A stretch of 18,187 nucleotides of DNA from assembly GCA_910584405.1 (NCBI GenBank), contig CAJUAL010000003.1, positions 1-18,187 on the forward strand. Direction: 5' to 3'. Shown here in pieces: positions 6,179 through 12,908 of the stretch. Each line of letters opens with the position of its first letter. Within the stretch, counting starts at the first letter, position 1. The notes beneath the pieces are model-generated. The model had not been told where the DNA came from. It did no database searches and saw only the letters and a list, made by a program, of their open reading frames with translations. Origin of the DNA: an uncultured Vampirovibrio sp. GTDB taxonomy: Bacteria > Cyanobacteriota > Vampirovibrionia > Gastranaerophilales > Gastranaerophilaceae. The position numbers and the translations under genes were made by a program.

Positions 6179-7708
6179 CTATTTTGCAATTTCTGTTGTT
6201 CTAAATTCTCTAACAACGGTTACTCTGATTTGACCAGGGTAATCCAATTCATCTTCAATACGCTTTGCAACATCTCTTGCAAGTTTTCCTGATGCCAAAT
6301 CGTCAAACATTTCGGCTTGAACAATGATTCTGACTTCACGGCCTGCTTGTACTGCAAATGATTGTTTGATGCCTTCGTAGCTGTTAACGATTTCTTCGAT
6401 TTTTTGAAGACGTTTAATGTAAATTTCCAAAGTATCACGTCTTGCGCCAGGTCTGCCTGCTGAAATTGCATCGGCAACTTTTACAAGTACAGCTTCTATT
6501 GTGTTTGCTACAACATCGTCGTGGTGAGCTTCGATTGCGTGGATTACTTCCGGTTTTTCGCCAAATCTTGAAGCAAGTTCTACACCTAATTGGATATGAG
6601 TACCTTCTTGAGTTTGGTCAACCGCTTTACCGATATCATGTAATAAGCCTGCACGTTTTGCGATTTTTTCGTTTGCACCGAGTTCTGCTGCAAGCATTCC
6701 TGCGATATGTCCGACTTCAAGTGAGTGTTTTAAAACATTTTGACCGTAACTTGTTCTGTAATAAAGACGTCCGAGTGTTTTAATAAGCTCTTTATGTAAG
6801 CCCATAACGCCCATTTCCAATGCTGCGTTTTCACCTTCTGTCCAAATCTTTTTATCAATTTCTTCTCTGGCTTTTTCAACCATTTCTTCAATTCTTACAG
6901 GGTGGATTCTGCCATCAACAATTAATTTTTCTAATGTTAATTTAGCAATTTCACGTCTTACAGGGTCAAAGCTTGATAATACAACAGCTTCAGGTGTATC
7001 GTCAATGATTAAGTCAACGCCTGTCAAAGTTTCTAATGCTCTGATGTTACGACCTTCACGTCCAATGATACGTCCTTTCATCTCATCATTTGGCAAACCT
7101 ACAACAGAAACAGTTGTTTCTACAACTTGTTCGATCATACAGCGCTGCATTGTTGAAGATAGAATTTCTTTTGACTTTTCCAGTGAAATTTCTTTTATTT
7201 TAGCTTCATTTTCTCTAACCAATTGCATTTGTTCTTGAGCTAAATCATTTTTTAATTGTTCTAAAAGGGTTCTTTTCGCATCTTCTGTTGACATACCGGA
7301 AATTCTTTCAAGTTCTTCGGTTTGTTTTTGAACAAGCTCAGCCAAGTAATCTTCTTTTTCTAATAATTGGTCTAATTTGTTTTGGGTTTGGATTTCTTTT
7401 TCGGTATATTCTTGAATTTTGTCTTCAAGCATATCTTCTCTTTTTGCCAATTTTTGTTCTTGTCTTGCAAGTTCTTGTCTGCGTTCTCTTTCTTCTTCGT
7501 TTAATTGTTCTCTGTCTTCTTGTAATTCTTCTACGGCTTTAATTTTTGCTTCTTTGTAGAGAATTTTTTCTTTGTCTTGAAGCGCTTTTTTGTCTTTTTC
7601 GATAGACTCAAGAGCGTTTTTAACTTTGTTTTTCTGAATAATCAGCATTGCAACTAAGACTATTACCGTAATAGCTGCAATAGCTAATAACAAGGTTTTT
7701 GCTTCCAT
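6179..7708 (-). CDS. rny: Ribonuclease Y
   Basis: RNase Y is a membrane-anchored endoribonuclease that starts mRNA decay. Its domains are in standard order: a single N-terminal transmembrane helix (about 5-25), a long Glu/Lys/Gln-rich coiled coil (about 26-190), a KH RNA-binding domain with GRIIGREGRN (212-221), and an HD domain with LLHDIGKA whose metal pair is H357-D358. The tail is IRVTVVREFRTTEIAK. At 509 aa it has the family's usual length and appears intact. Upstream GGATAAGG is a weakly placed SD. It is the first gene of the operon that continues with ymdB, PHP, the pseudopilin-like gene and LOG. Confidence 0.97.
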   Translation of the reverse strand: MEAKTLLLAIAAITVIVLVAMLIIQKNKVKNALESIEKDKKALQDKEKILYKEAKIKAVEELQEDREQLNEEERERRQELARQEQKLAKREDMLEDKIQEYTEKEIQTQNKLDQLLEKEDYLAELVQKQTEELERISGMSTEDAKRTLLEQLKNDLAQEQMQLVRENEAKIKEISLEKSKEILSSTMQRCMIEQVVETTVSVVGLPNDEMKGRIIGREGRNIRALETLTGVDLIIDDTPEAVVLSSFDPVRREIAKLTLEKLIVDGRIHPVRIEEMVEKAREEIDKKIWTEGENAALEMGVMGLHKELIKTLGRLYYRTSYGQNVLKHSLEVGHIAGMLAAELGANEKIAKRAGLLHDIGKAVDQTQEGTHIQLGVELASRFGEKPEVIHAIEAHHDDVVANTIEAVLVKVADAISAGRPGARRDTLEIYIKRLQKIEEIVNSYEGIKQSFAVQAGREVRIIVQAEMFDDLASGKLARDVAKRIEDELDYPGQIRVTVVREFRTTEIAK

Positions 7709-7740
7709 AAAGTTAGTTACCTTATCCTTTTCTATTTTTT

Positions 7741-7777
7741 ATAATACACGCAATGCCGGGTACATGTATCCTACCCG
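7741..7777 (-). promoter_or_regulatory. Putative rny promoter region with inverted repeat
   Basis: TATTAT (7746-7741) is a plausible -10 about 30 nt before the ATG. No convincing -35 is present. An inverted repeat (CGGGTA at 7757-7762, TACCCG at 7772-7777, 9-nt spacer) covers the expected -35 region. It could be an operator, or a leader hairpin if transcription starts further upstream. Confidence 0.35.
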
Positions 7778-7850
7778 TACGTTTATTTAGTTTTTAGTTT
7801 AAATAATCCTCATTGCATATATGTTCAAAAAATATTTCCTACTACATCTG

Positions 7851-7870
7851 TTTACATAATATCATGTAAA
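7851..7870. promoter_or_regulatory. Palindrome in the rny / calpain-like divergent intergenic region
   Basis: TTTACAT (7851-7857), AATATC, ATGTAAA (7864-7870) is a perfect 7-bp inverted repeat with a 6-bp spacer. It lies in the 287-bp region between the divergent rny and calpain-like genes, and its shape suits a dimeric regulator's operator. The rest of 7709-7995 shows only weak promoter elements; no further gene is supported. Confidence 0.35.
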
Positions 7871-7916
7871 TCGATTTTTGTATAGGGGGTGAATGGTGGA
7901 TTTTCTTATCAGGTGT

Positions 7917-7945
7917 TTGTAAAGTTTTTGTAAAATATTTAAAGT
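7917..7945 (+). promoter_or_regulatory. Weak candidate promoter of the calpain-like gene
   Basis: TTGTAA (7917-7922) and TAAAGT (7940-7945) are separated by 17 bp, each matching the consensus at 4 of 6 positions. The predicted start near 7952 leaves a leader of about 44 nt. Confidence 0.3.
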
Positions 7946-7995
7946 TTTTATTATGTTTTGCCGAAATAGAAAGTAAGAAAGATAAAGGTATTAGT

Positions 7996-10257
7996 ATGCA
8001 AAATTTTTCGTCTTTTAAGTTGAAACCTACGGTATCAGAAAAATATGACATGTATGTTTCTTCTCACCCGAAGTGTAAGAAAATGAGCAAGGCTGAAGTC
8101 GCACGATTAATGTTTGCGGAAAAATTGATTTCTACTGTGGAAATGTTGGAATTGCAAAATCCTATATTCTCAAAAAAAACTGATGCAAATAAGGCTTTTG
8201 GCTATAAGGCGATGGGGCTTGATTTAATGCAGCCTTCCAATAAAACACACCCTGTATTTTCACACTTACAAATGGTTGATGATAAAAGTAATAAAGTTGA
8301 TTTAAGCAAGTATACACTAAATGGTTTGAAAGCAACTTATGATAGTAAAACTTATAATGTTGTTCAAGGGAAAGACGGTAAAATTACCGTGTCTTTAAAA
8401 AACGGTACACCTGTATTAGATGTTTTGGATTATACTGAAACCCAAAAGATGCTTACTTTTTATGAGAAAGGCAAACCTGTTCATGAAATATCTTTGCTCA
8501 AAAATTCGGCGACTGTTGATATGGCTAAATTGTTAACTCACGAAAACGGGGTTAAAATCGAAAAAATTTATTCCGGTGAATGTAATTTCCCTGATTCAAA
8601 AAACGAAACTTTCCGTAATGGTGATAAGAAGTACAGCCGTTATGATAAAAATGGGAAATTGAGTTATGAAGGATATTGTAAATCAGGAGACCTCTCTGTT
8701 TCTCGGTTTGTTCTATATACTAACGGTAAACCTTATAAAAAACAAAACGGTTATGAGGATAAAAATCCGCAATATATTTTAGTTAATGATTTAAAAGATG
8801 ATATATATGCTAAAACCAAGCTGGGTTTGCCGACAACTCGCAAAAGCATTTCTGAAAATGTTTTAAAAAGGATTACAAGTGATAATATTTTGGAAACTCT
8901 TGAACAGTATGAAAAACTGACAGGTAATGAGCTTATTCAGGATATTAAAGATGAAATAGGTTTAGATTCAATCTTGAAAAACAAATTAGTTAATCATATT
9001 GAGTCATTATATGTTAAGCAATCGTCTTCGAAAGATGGCGGTAAATGGCTTGCTCAAAGGCTTTTTGATGATATACAAGGACTTGGCAGCGGTGATTTGG
9101 CTCAGCATGTAAAAATGATTGATTCAGGAAATTTAAAGTATGTTTTAACAGAATATAGACGTTTAACAAAAGAAAATAATGAGAAAAATTCAAATAATAT
9201 ATATAAGTTTTTGGATGTTTTAAGAGATATTCCGGGTGTAAAAATTGATTATAAAACATCAGATAATTTAGCGCAAATTTTAGCACCTATAGAAGGTCTG
9301 CTTACTGCAATTGCAGATGAATGGGGATTAAAAGAAAAAGATAGAGCAAATTTAATAAATAAAATTATTGATGTTTCTATGGAAGATGCTTCTAAGGCGA
9401 CTCAATCAAGAATCCGCGGGGATATAAATTCTCATCCGAAAGATTATCATAAGGTTGAGGTTGATTTATATCGGGCACAAAATTCTATCGGCGGTGATAT
9501 GCGGAACTTCGGGGTGCATGATAGTTCTGACGTGAAAAACAATAAAACTTTTTCCGGACAGATTAAACAGGGACAAACGGGTGATTGCTGGCTGCTTGCA
9601 GGATTAAATTCAATTATTGCAAAGCCAGAAATGTTAAAAGAATTAGAGAAAAAAGTTTCTATTGACCCTAAAACAGGAGATTATTTGGTGACTTTGAAAG
9701 TTGATGTACCTAAGATAGGGCTTAAAGATAAAGTGTTTAGAGTTACTAAAAATGATTTGAATAGTTATACGAATTTGGCAACAGGAAGTGAAAAAGTTAA
9801 TGCTGTCGAGATTGCTATGGATAAGCTTATTCGTGATGATGCGTACGAAAGCAGAAAGAATAGGGATTTTGATATTGATGAAGAATTTGGCTATGTAGAT
9901 AAAGTGACTCTTGACGCAAATTATAGCAAGTTTTTGTGGCAATCGCTATTTGGCTGGAATTTTGATTTGTTTAATATTGAAGTCGATCCTGCAAAAGAAG
10001 ACTTTAATAAGCCTGACAGAGTTTATGAAGTTTCTTTTGGCGGAGATGCACAAGAAACTTTTTCCGGACTTGCTTCAAGTGAGAAGAAGAAAAACTGTGA
10101 GCTTCACTCCCGCCATGCGTACTCTATAATTGGCAGCGACGAAAAAAATATTTATCTTTTAAACCCTTGGGATTCAAAAGATAAAATTACAATATCAAGA
10201 GAGGATTTTCAAAAACTTCCGACAGATATTGAGTTTTATGAAATTCCTAAAACTTAG
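7996..10257 (+). CDS. Calpain-type (C2) cysteine protease with large unknown N-terminal region
   Basis: The C-terminal third (about 490-750) is a calpain papain-like core. QGQTGDCWLL places the oxyanion Gln at Q525 and the nucleophile at C531, six residues apart as in calpains. RHAYSI gives H707, and LLNPWD gives N723. All triad members are present, so activity is expected. The N-terminal 490 residues have no family I recognise. They include a basic start (KPTVSEKYDMYVSSHPKCKK), a short YD/MORN-like stretch (RYDKNGKLSYEG, 215-226) and a mostly helical part from about 280 to 470. No Sec signal peptide or membrane helix is seen, so it is either cytoplasmic or exported another way. The SD AAAGG lies 7 nt before the ATG. 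No calpain-like C2 or EF-hand calcium domain is evident. It is convergent with the 431-aa gene. Confidence 0.85.
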   Translation: MQNFSSFKLKPTVSEKYDMYVSSHPKCKKMSKAEVARLMFAEKLISTVEMLELQNPIFSKKTDANKAFGYKAMGLDLMQPSNKTHPVFSHLQMVDDKSNKVDLSKYTLNGLKATYDSKTYNVVQGKDGKITVSLKNGTPVLDVLDYTETQKMLTFYEKGKPVHEISLLKNSATVDMAKLLTHENGVKIEKIYSGECNFPDSKNETFRNGDKKYSRYDKNGKLSYEGYCKSGDLSVSRFVLYTNGKPYKKQNGYEDKNPQYILVNDLKDDIYAKTKLGLPTTRKSISENVLKRITSDNILETLEQYEKLTGNELIQDIKDEIGLDSILKNKLVNHIESLYVKQSSSKDGGKWLAQRLFDDIQGLGSGDLAQHVKMIDSGNLKYVLTEYRRLTKENNEKNSNNIYKFLDVLRDIPGVKIDYKTSDNLAQILAPIEGLLTAIADEWGLKEKDRANLINKIIDVSMEDASKATQSRIRGDINSHPKDYHKVEVDLYRAQNSIGGDMRNFGVHDSSDVKNNKTFSGQIKQGQTGDCWLLAGLNSIIAKPEMLKELEKKVSIDPKTGDYLVTLKVDVPKIGLKDKVFRVTKNDLNSYTNLATGSEKVNAVEIAMDKLIRDDAYESRKNRDFDIDEEFGYVDKVTLDANYSKFLWQSLFGWNFDLFNIEVDPAKEDFNKPDRVYEVSFGGDAQETFSGLASSEKKKNCELHSRHAYSIIGSDEKNIYLLNPWDSKDKITISREDFQKLPTDIEFYEIPKT

Positions 10258-11549
10258 TTATTTTTCTTAGCAAGACCCGGGTCAAGGTATGAACCGGTTA
10301 CGGCTTTATTGAATAAATATTGGGCTTTTGGCAGAGCAACCGCCAGTAAGAAGCTTGAAATACCGATATTTGCCAAAATATTAAAACATTTTACGGCTTT
10401 GGCTTTTCTCGCAAATTTTTCAATATTGCCTGATTCTGCTGCATTTTTTATAAACGCCTCAAATTCTCTTCTGAATCTGCGTAAATCTTTTAAATCTACA
10501 AATTTCCTTGGATCTCTTATTCCTGATTCAAGATAAGTTAATTTACCCATTTTTTGAGCCGATTGTGAGAATAAACTTGTTGGTTTTGAGTCTATAAAAT
10601 TAAACAGTGTTTCAGCTTTGCCGTTTTTTGGACATTCAACGGTACCTGCTTTTATTGCTTCAATTAATTCTTTATTTCCTAAAATTAGCGGATCTAAGTC
10701 TACGTTAATTTTAAACACTTTTTTTGCAAGTTTATCTAAACCTTTTGCAATATATGCAGGAGTTACAAAGTTCAGAATTATTGAACCCGTCATACGAAAT
10801 GCATTCATATAAGCTTCGTCTTTATTACGTGATGTTGAAACTCTTCCTACAGTTAAACCTCCGTCAGAAATTGCCATTTTATCAACGGTTCTTAAGTTTG
10901 CAATTGTTGAAACAAGGTTTGCACCGCCTGTAAATGCAATATCTTTACCCGTAAATTCACTGAATGTCGGACGAGGTTTTGTAATTTGGTTAATTTGCAT
11001 TTGTGGTTTGTTAATTTCTTTTTGTTTGCGTAATTTTCTTGTCAGTGCAAAATTTAAAGGAGGAAGTATGAATCCCATAATCACGGTTGGAATAATTGTT
11101 GCAGCTGCAAATTTTTTGGTAAGAAGTTTTTCAAATCCTCGTTTGTTGTTTTTGATTTTTACCAAGTCAGCAACAGCTTTTTGAACATCTTCTTGAGCCA
11201 TTGAGCCGAATTTTTTGATATTATATTCAATACCTTGGAATTTTTTACCTCGAGATTTGTCTGCTTTAAACAGATTTAGGTTAACATCAGGATTGTAACC
11301 TTTTTTAGTAATAAATTTATCAACAATTTTTTCTGTAACAGGTATTCCGCCAAGCCAGATTGCTGATGTTACGTATTCGTCAATGAATCTTTCGCGGGTC
11401 GCGTCGTTTGCAATCTCGCGTGATTCTTTCATGTTTTCTTTACGGGCAATCAAAATTTTTGACGGTGCTTCTATAAAGCAGTCACGAACTAAAAGCGGGT
11501 AAATTGTACTGTTATTTCCGATTGCGGATATGATACTTGTTATTGTCAT
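10254..11549 (-). CDS. Multi-helix membrane protein of unknown function, 431 aa
   Basis: The family is not recognised. Three hydrophobic segments are visible (about 148-170, 253-271 and 388-407), separated by basic soluble stretches such as KADKSRGKKFQ (95-105) and RKLRKQKEINK (171-181). A segment FSEFTGKDIAFTGGANLVSTI (196-216) has an 'FTGG' flavour similar to the 'FG' motif of the neighbouring small proteins. There is no signal peptide and no catalytic motif I can name. The assigned ATG has only a poor SD (GAGG lies 18 nt upstream), so initiation may be weak or regulated. It has its own promoter and an unusual leader (11550-11750). Its stop codon overlaps that of the calpain-like gene by 3 nt, with no terminator between them. 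Confidence 0.7.
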   Translation of the reverse strand: MTITSIISAIGNNSTIYPLLVRDCFIEAPSKILIARKENMKESREIANDATRERFIDEYVTSAIWLGGIPVTEKIVDKFITKKGYNPDVNLNLFKADKSRGKKFQGIEYNIKKFGSMAQEDVQKAVADLVKIKNNKRGFEKLLTKKFAAATIIPTVIMGFILPPLNFALTRKLRKQKEINKPQMQINQITKPRPTFSEFTGKDIAFTGGANLVSTIANLRTVDKMAISDGGLTVGRVSTSRNKDEAYMNAFRMTGSIILNFVTPAYIAKGLDKLAKKVFKINVDLDPLILGNKELIEAIKAGTVECPKNGKAETLFNFIDSKPTSLFSQSAQKMGKLTYLESGIRDPRKFVDLKDLRRFRREFEAFIKNAAESGNIEKFARKAKAVKCFNILANIGISSFLLAVALPKAQYLFNKAVTGSYLDPGLAKKNN

Positions 11550-11584
11550 GTTTTTCTTTTAACCTCAATTCTTTTACTAATAAA

Positions 11585-11624
11585 ACAACTTCTTCGCTTT
11601 TGTTAAATATCCTGAAGAAGTTGT
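11585..11624 (-). terminator. Leader hairpin of the 431-aa gene (candidate attenuator terminator)
   Basis: ACAACTTCTTC and GAAGAAGTTGT (11585-11595 and 11614-11624) form a perfect 11-bp stem with an 18-nt loop. On the - strand it is followed by TTTTATTAG, a modest U-tract. It lies within the predicted leader, about 35 nt before the ATG, so it can act as a conditional terminator. Its upstream arm (11624-11611) can alternatively pair with 11689-11680. Confidence 0.6.
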
Positions 11625-11689
11625 GTTTATAAAGAATTGAATTTTTATTGTTTTTACAAGCGCATCATCATTCTTACAGCTTCTTCAGG
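11611..11689 (-). promoter_or_regulatory. Candidate antiterminator pairing in the 431-aa gene leader
   Basis: CCTGAAGAAG (11689-11680 on the - strand, inside the small ORF) is perfectly complementary to CTTCTTCAGG (11620-11611). With one C-A mismatch the pairing extends to 14 positions. It uses the same strand as the downstream terminator stem, so the two structures exclude each other. Confidence 0.5.
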
Positions 11690-11736
11690 CTGATATGTTT
11701 ATGATGATAATGTTTTTGTAAAAAGTTTTGAGTCAT
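11674..11736 (-). CDS. 20-aa His-rich leader peptide ORF (candidate)
   Basis: ATG at 11736-11734 is preceded by AAGGAAATATAA, a good SD, and lies about 14 nt after the predicted transcription start. The peptide has 20 residues and contains KHYHHKH at residues 8-14, so four of six consecutive codons from residue 9 are CAT (His), then ends ISLKKL-stop. The last codons (AGC CTG AAG AAG CTG) overlap one arm of an alternative hairpin (11689-11680). Size, position and overlap fit a leader peptide of a ribosome-mediated attenuator. It could also be a chance ORF or a gene remnant: another frame reads TYQPEEAVRMMMRL-stop at 11698-11654, which also looks protein-like but has no start. Confidence 0.5.
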   Translation of the reverse strand: MTQNFLQKHYHHKHISLKKL

Positions 11737-11756
11737 TTATATTTCCTTCTACTAAT

Positions 11757-11784
11757 AGTATAGTATGAAAATTTTTTTTGTAAA
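11757..11784 (-). promoter_or_regulatory. Strong promoter of the leader / 431-aa gene
   Basis: TTTACA (11784-11779, 5 of 6 matches) and TATACT (11762-11757, 5 of 6) are separated by 16 bp, with an A-tract just inside the spacer. The predicted start is near 11750, directly upstream of the small ORF's SD. The promoter lies right after the stop of the 120-aa gene. Confidence 0.65.
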
Positions 11785-11790
11785 TACCCC

Positions 11791-12153
11791 TTAAGCCTGA
11801 GAGTTTACTTTTGAAGCTTCTTCTGCTGCTGTGTCGGCTTTTTGGGCACGTTTTTTATCATTGTTTTTGTCAATTTGGTGTCCAAAGTAGAAGTTCATAC
11901 CTATAGCTGCTGCTGAAAGGAGCATTTCAACAGGAAGTTTCAATTTCTTTGGTACACTTGCAAGGTAGCCTGAAAAGCTTTTTCCTAAAGAAAGTGCAGA
12001 TGCCCATAGGCTGTTTTTGAATACATAAGGACTTGCTTCCAGTGCAATTGTCGGAACTGTTAATGCATAAGCCCAGGTGTTAGATTTTTTATAAGTATTT
12101 CCTTTTTCTGTTTTTGCCTCATATCCGAGAGGACTTAATTTAGATACGTTCAT
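11791..12153 (-). CDS. Small membrane-associated protein with lineage-type N-terminus, 120 aa
   Basis: The function is not recognised. The N-terminus LSPLGYEAKTEKGNTYKKSN (6-25) resembles short N-terminal tags I associate with Gastranaerophilales proteins; this is recognition, not a search result. Two hydrophobic stretches follow (about 27-44 and 72-91), then a polar, Lys/Ala/Glu-rich tail (KNNDKKRAQKADTAAEEASK). There is no signal peptide. The ATG overlaps the stop of the upstream gene by one base (TAATG), which implies translational coupling with the 108-aa gene. A weak AAAGGA lies about 10 nt before the ATG. Confidence 0.7.
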   Translation of the reverse strand: MNVSKLSPLGYEAKTEKGNTYKKSNTWAYALTVPTIALEASPYVFKNSLWASALSLGKSFSGYLASVPKKLKLPVEMLLSAAAIGMNFYFGHQIDKNNDKKRAQKADTAAEEASKVNSQA

Positions 12154-12479
12154 TAGATTTCAATCCTTTTTTGTTCTGCTTTTTTTATAAGTTTATTTTG
12201 AATGAGTTCTCTTGTTGTGTTTGCATCGGAATTTCCGTTCAGGTAGTTAACCATTGCAATTAGTGAAGAACCTATAAGAGCGTTTTGTTTTTCTATTGCT
12301 TTTTTGAAGTTTGCATCTTGCTCTTTTAACCTTTTGTCAATATACATTTCTTCTTTTGATGTTGGTTTAGAAAGGTCATTATTATAGCTATATGTTCTTT
12401 CTCTTTTTTCCGGAGCAGGGTAAACCCTCCCTTTTGCCAGATTTCCAAAATTTGTGGCGGAAATTTTATTTACTTGCAT
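12153..12479 (-). CDS. Small soluble protein with 'KISATNFG' N-terminus, 108 aa
   Basis: The function is not recognised. It begins MQVNKISATNFGNLAKGRV, a short conserved-looking N-terminal tag. A charged, mostly helical body follows (KEEMYIDKRLKEQDANFKKAIEKQNALIG), then a mildly hydrophobic patch (LIGSSLIAMVNYL, 68-80) and a basic C-terminus. There is no signal peptide. It has a strong SD (AAAGGAG, 7 nt) and a perfect TATAAT 23 nt before the ATG, so it is the first gene of a two-gene operon with the 120-aa protein. The two products probably work together. Confidence 0.72.
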   Translation of the reverse strand: MQVNKISATNFGNLAKGRVYPAPEKRERTYSYNNDLSKPTSKEEMYIDKRLKEQDANFKKAIEKQNALIGSSLIAMVNYLNGNSDANTTRELIQNKLIKKAEQKRIEI

Positions 12480-12501
12480 GTAAATTCTCCTTTTTTTTTA
12501 G

Positions 12502-12507
12502 ATTATA
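12502..12507 (-). promoter_or_regulatory. -10 box of the 108-aa / 120-aa operon
   Basis: A perfect TATAAT on the - strand predicts a start near 12495 and a 15-nt leader that just contains the SD. No strong -35 is seen. It lies between this operon and the stop codon of the DUF167 gene. Confidence 0.5.
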
Positions 12508-12529
12508 ACCTCGTAAATTTATAATTTTG

Positions 12530-12817
12530 CTATTGGGCGAATGTTTTGTTAAGTAAATTTAACTTTTCAGGGTCCTGAGTCATAAAAAGAATAGTTTTTT
12601 CTTTTGAAGTTTCGCCTTTTAAAATTTTTATTGAAGTTTTTGGGATTTTAAAATTTTTTGATAAAAATTCTATTAAAGTTTTGTTAGCTTTTCCGTCTAT
12701 TGGTTGGGTTGCAATTTTTATTTTTATAATTTCACCGTCGCGGATTATTTCGTTTTTCTTTGCGTTCGGGGAAATCCTTATATTAATAATTATCCCGTCT
12801 GTTGTTTTTTTGACCAT
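12530..12817 (-). CDS. yggU: DUF167 / YggU family protein
   Basis: This is a 95-residue protein of the widespread DUF167 family. It shows the typical order: basic RISPNAKKNEI (14-24), the core IKIATQPIDGKANKTLIEFL (33-52), and a C-terminal segment ILKGETSKEKTI. The DGKAN motif is the family hallmark. The molecular function is not established. The start is the ATG at 12815-12817, in good agreement with family length, but it has no SD. An extended -10 (TGTTATATT) ends 6 nt before the A of the ATG, so the mRNA is probably leaderless. It is divergent from rel. Confidence 0.9.
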   Translation of the reverse strand: MVKKTTDGIIINIRISPNAKKNEIIRDGEIIKIKIATQPIDGKANKTLIEFLSKNFKIPKTSIKILKGETSKEKTILFMTQDPEKLNLLNKTFAQ

Positions 12818-12823
12818 AATTTT

Positions 12824-12832
12824 AATATAACA
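12824..12832 (-). promoter_or_regulatory. Extended -10 promoter of the DUF167 gene (leaderless)
   Basis: TGTTATATT on the - strand (12832-12824) places the predicted +1 at 12817, which is the A of the ATG. There is no room for an SD. Confidence 0.5.
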
Positions 12833-12870
12833 TAAATCTAATCTCTTTAGATGAAATTTTTTTGATTTCC

Positions 12871-12899
12871 TTGAAAATCATTAATATAACTTATATCAT
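12871..12899 (+). promoter_or_regulatory. Promoter of rel (near-leaderless)
   Basis: TTGAAA (12871-12876), a 17-bp spacer and TATCAT (12894-12899) make a good sigma-70 promoter. The predicted start is near 12906, three bases before the ATG at 12909, and no SD is present. Confidence 0.65.
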
Positions 12900-12908
12900 T
12901 ATTCTATT

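Noticed and set aside
6121..6216. Longer start for the ymdB-like gene
   Set aside because: The 32 extra residues overlap the rny end and span a hairpin; conserved sequence begins near the ATG at 6120, which has an SD.
7842..8051. 69-codon - strand ORF across the calpain-like gene start
   Set aside because: It overlaps the start region and SD of a well-supported gene and has no motif; probably chance.
11654..11698. Frame reading TYQPEEAVRMMMRL-stop in the 431-aa gene leader
   Set aside because: It looks protein-like but has an in-frame TAA just upstream and no start codon. It is kept as a competing explanation (gene remnant) for the leader peptide, not as a gene.
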